Below, one piece after another: positions 6,027 through 7,287 of a DNA stretch of 7,287 nucleotides (positions within the stretch are counted from its first letter, which is position 1; every line of letters starts with the position of its first letter). Where the stretch lies: positions 1-7,287 of the forward strand of contig CAJTJZ010000092.1 of assembly GCA_910576895.1 (NCBI GenBank), read 5' to 3'. The position numbers and the translations under genes were made by a program. This DNA comes from an uncultured Lachnospiraceae bacterium (lineage in GTDB: Bacteria > Bacillota > Clostridia > Lachnospirales > Lachnospiraceae). The notes under the pieces are model-generated. The model searched no databases. It had not been told where the DNA came from and saw nothing but the letters and a program-made list of their open reading frames with translations.

Positions 6027-6477
6027 AGAAATAAAAGATAAACAATTAAAAAGACATATTGCACATTCAATATTAGAAGCATTAACTGATTGGTTTGAAA
6101 TCACAGAAGCACGTGAACAATATATTAAGGATTGTGAAGAACAGATATTTGTTGTTGCGAAAGAAGCAAAAAAAGAAATAGGATTTATATGTTTAAAAGA
6201 AACAGGAAAAGATACTGTAGAAATTGCTGTAATGGGTGTCTTGAAAGAATACCATAGGCATGGAATTGGGAAAAAACTGATTAAGGCGGCGAAAGATATT
6301 GTTATAGAAAAGAAATATTCTTTTCTTCAAGTTAAAACTGTTCAAATGGGATTTTATGAAAACTATGATAAAACAAATTTGTTTTATTGTAGTGTTGGGT
6401 TTAAAGAATTTGAAGTTTTTCCGATGTTATGGGATGAAAATAATCCATGTCAAATTTACGTAATGGCACTTAAATGA
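6019..6477 (+). CDS. GNAT-family N-acetyltransferase, substrate unknown
   Basis: The protein has 152 residues. The acetyl-CoA motif A is at about 69-88: a beta strand IAVMGVL, then YHRHGIGKKL with G82-I-G84 forming the pyrophosphate loop. The C-terminal part contains LQVKTVQM (103-110), YDKTNLFYCSVGF (116-128) and the distinctive FEVFPMLWDE (131-140), as in a common but poorly characterised Firmicutes GNAT group. The ATG at 6019 lies inside the end of the beta-lactamase gene (ATGATTGA; stop TGA at 6024-6026), with GGGAG just upstream. The two genes are therefore almost surely translated from one message. Pairing with a resistance-type gene makes an antibiotic-modifying role tempting, but nothing in the sequence shows the acceptor substrate. 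Other small molecules or proteins are equally possible. Confidence 0.82.
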   Translation: MIEEIKDKQLKRHIAHSILEALTDWFEITEAREQYIKDCEEQIFVVAKEAKKEIGFICLKETGKDTVEIAVMGVLKEYHRHGIGKKLIKAAKDIVIEKKYSFLQVKTVQMGFYENYDKTNLFYCSVGFKEFEVFPMLWDENNPCQIYVMALK

Positions 6478-6615
6478 GGTTGCAAATATATTTAAGAAGA
6501 TATTTGTCGTAATCTGTTCTGTTCCTTGTAACAAAATAAGGCAAATATAAAAAATAAATATTATTTATCTTTTGATAACTATTTATTTTAAATATTCTGA
6601 CAGATAATTTATACC

Positions 6616-6649
6616 CACGAGTGAAAAAGTTTTTCATTTTTCACTCGTG
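6616..6649. repeat. Perfect 13-bp inverted repeat with duplicated arm
   Basis: CACGAGTGAAAAA (6616-6628) pairs perfectly with TTTTTCACTCGTG (6637-6649) around an 8-base loop. The loop plus right arm contains TTTTTCA twice in tandem (6630-6636 and 6637-6643), so the left TGAAAAA (6622-6628) has two possible partners. No T run follows on either strand, so it does not look like a standard terminator. Confidence 0.7.
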
Positions 6650-6665
6650 AGTTCGTGCCGACCGC

Positions 6666-6691
6666 AGCCACGAAGTGGCTTATTTTCTTTT
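6666..6691 (+). terminator. Probable Rho-independent terminator for the beta-lactamase/acetyltransferase transcript
   Basis: A compact 6-bp stem, AGCCAC (6666-6671) with GTGGCT (6675-6680), closes a GAA loop and is followed by TTATTTTCTTTT on the + strand. The stem is short but G/C-rich and the T-rich tail is well placed. It lies about 190 bases after the acetyltransferase stop. Confidence 0.5.
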
Positions 6692-6781
6692 ATAAAAGTC
6701 TTGATTTATGCAGTGTTGTGATAGTTATCTATAAATACTTGTTCTGAATGGTGCATACAAAACCACAACTGTTCCTTTCGC

Positions 6782-7287
6782 TTACAGATGATAAACACTC
6801 TTTCTATACCGCTGTAATTCTTCTTCGCTGACATTTCCTATAATTTTATCGAGAAATGCCAGCAGCTTTTTCTTATCTTTAGGTAGTTGCCCATGAAATT
6901 GGTACGCATTGGAAGCTCCCATTGCCGCAAAGATGGTAGGTATCTGCAAATTTTCAATGAGTGTCCGTACCTCTTTGTATTTTTCAAGTTCGCCTTCCTC
7001 TTTCCAATTCTCACGCTGTATTTCAGTATAAAGCTCAGAATCGGGATAAATTGTAAGCATATTTGCTCCAATAAGCGTAGGGTGTATCTGATTACATAGT
7101 TCAGCCGTCAATTTCGCTCCGATTTCTCCACGACCTGCCCCAGAAATGCTTACTAGATAAAAGAAACTGTAATGAATGCCTGCTGCATCTAATCTCTGGC
7201 ATTGCTCTATGATGTCCGCCGAGGTATATCCCTTGTTCATAAACCGCAGGGCTTTGTCATCGCCTGTTTCTATTCCTATTGTCAGAC
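6782..7287 (-). CDS. Radical SAM protein, C-terminal part only (5' end beyond the window)
   Basis: The frame stays open from the stop at 6782 to the right edge, giving about 167 residues. The upstream part reads LTIGIETGDDKALRFMNKG, which is the IG(V/I)E(S/T)GDD..L..MNKG element that follows the SAM-binding core in Elp3/HemN-like radical SAM enzymes. The methionine at 7240 lies within this conserved element and is not the start. Further landmarks are SGAGRGE, ANMLTIYPDSELY and a late GASNAYQFHGQLPKDK stretch. The CxxxCxxC cluster motif would be upstream, outside the window. Relatives are often annotated only as radical SAM protein, so the reaction is unknown. GC is about 42% in sampled rows against about 32% for the operon genes, which suggests this is host chromosome next to an acquired segment. 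Confidence 0.8.
   Translation of the reverse strand, partial: LTIGIETGDDKALRFMNKGYTSADIIEQCQRLDAAGIHYSFFYLVSISGAGRGEIGAKLTAELCNQIHPTLIGANMLTIYPDSELYTEIQRENWKEEGELEKYKEVRTLIENLQIPTIFAAMGASNAYQFHGQLPKDKKKLLAFLDKIIGNVSEEELQRYRKSVYHL

Larger units (their letters stand above)
6478..6781. other. Structured convergent intergenic region (304 bases)
   Basis: There is no convincing gene here. It lies between the acetyltransferase (+) and the radical SAM gene (-), whose 3' ends face each other. It is very AT-rich up to about 6610, then holds a perfect 13-bp hairpin (6616-6649), a short G/C-rich stretch (6652-6680) and a terminator-like hairpin (6666-6691), then CTTTTATAAAAG (6687-6698), a perfect 12-base palindrome. 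A weak hairpin also lies at 6483-6506. The composition shift near 6610-6660 may mark the right edge of the AT-rich segment. Confidence 0.55.

Noticed and set aside
6483..6506. Hairpin CAAATAT/ATATTTG just after the acetyltransferase as its terminator
   Set aside because: It is a weak AT stem with no T run after it; the hairpin at 6666-6691 is a better candidate.
6574..6729. Inverted repeat GATAACTAT (6574-6582) and ATAGTTATC (6721-6729) as ends of a small mobile element
   Set aside because: Only 9 bases pair, the repeat does not extend, there is no flanking duplication, and AT-rich DNA yields such matches by chance.
6838..7099. Frames on both strands inside the radical SAM gene
   Set aside because: The - strand frame (6838-7071) and + strand frame (6887-7099) are alternatives to a well-supported gene and show no motifs.
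7238..7240. ATG as start of the radical SAM gene
   Set aside because: The 15 complete codons upstream are open and encode the conserved IGIETGDDKALRF element, so the gene extends past the window edge.

Overview
The window looks like low-GC Firmicutes DNA, probably from a gut clostridium (Lachnospiraceae-like). The signs are strong AGGAG ribosome sites, AT-rich promoters and clostridial protein families. Base composition is mosaic. The two edges (a transposase tail at 1-138 and a radical SAM gene at 6782-7287) sampled by hand at about 42% GC, while the genes between sampled at about 27-33%. The middle therefore looks like an acquired segment in a host of higher GC. No ribosomal or species marker is present, so the organism is an inference.

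Layout. Positions 1-138 (+) hold the C-terminus of a DDE transposase, followed by a strong hairpin terminator at 184-222. Positions 383-4153 (-) form a four-gene operon, read right to left: a SIS-fold sugar-phosphate deglycase (FraB/FrlB type), a Dcu-type carrier, a PfkB-type Amadori-compound kinase (FraD/FrlD type) and a small cupin. A GntR/UTRA regulator (4360-5064, +) diverges from it across a 206-base region with two back-to-back promoters and two copies of a 17-base operator-like repeat. Downstream of the regulator on the + strand are a lipoprotein class D beta-lactamase (5097-6026) and a GNAT acetyltransferase (6019-6477) that overlap by 8 bases. A 304-base intergenic region with strong hairpins (6478-6781) separates them from the C-terminal part of a convergent radical SAM gene that runs off the right edge.

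How the genes work together. Carrier, kinase, deglycase and GntR/UTRA regulator form the core set of the fructose-asparagine (fra) and fructoselysine (frl) systems, which use Amadori products: sugar-amino-acid conjugates formed when food is heated. The carrier is of the C4-dicarboxylate/aspartate type rather than an APC permease. The likeliest substrate is therefore an acidic conjugate such as fructose-aspartate. It would be imported by the Dcu-type protein, phosphorylated on C6 by the kinase and split by the deglycase into glucose-6-phosphate and the amino acid. No periplasmic-type asparaginase (FraE) is present, and a cupin without its usual second metal histidine takes the last place in the operon. 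That makes this a variant of the known locus.

The beta-lactamase and acetyltransferase have no obvious metabolic tie to the operon. They may be cargo expressed by readthrough from the regulator promoter. I found no CRISPR array, tRNA, rRNA or recognisable riboswitch.
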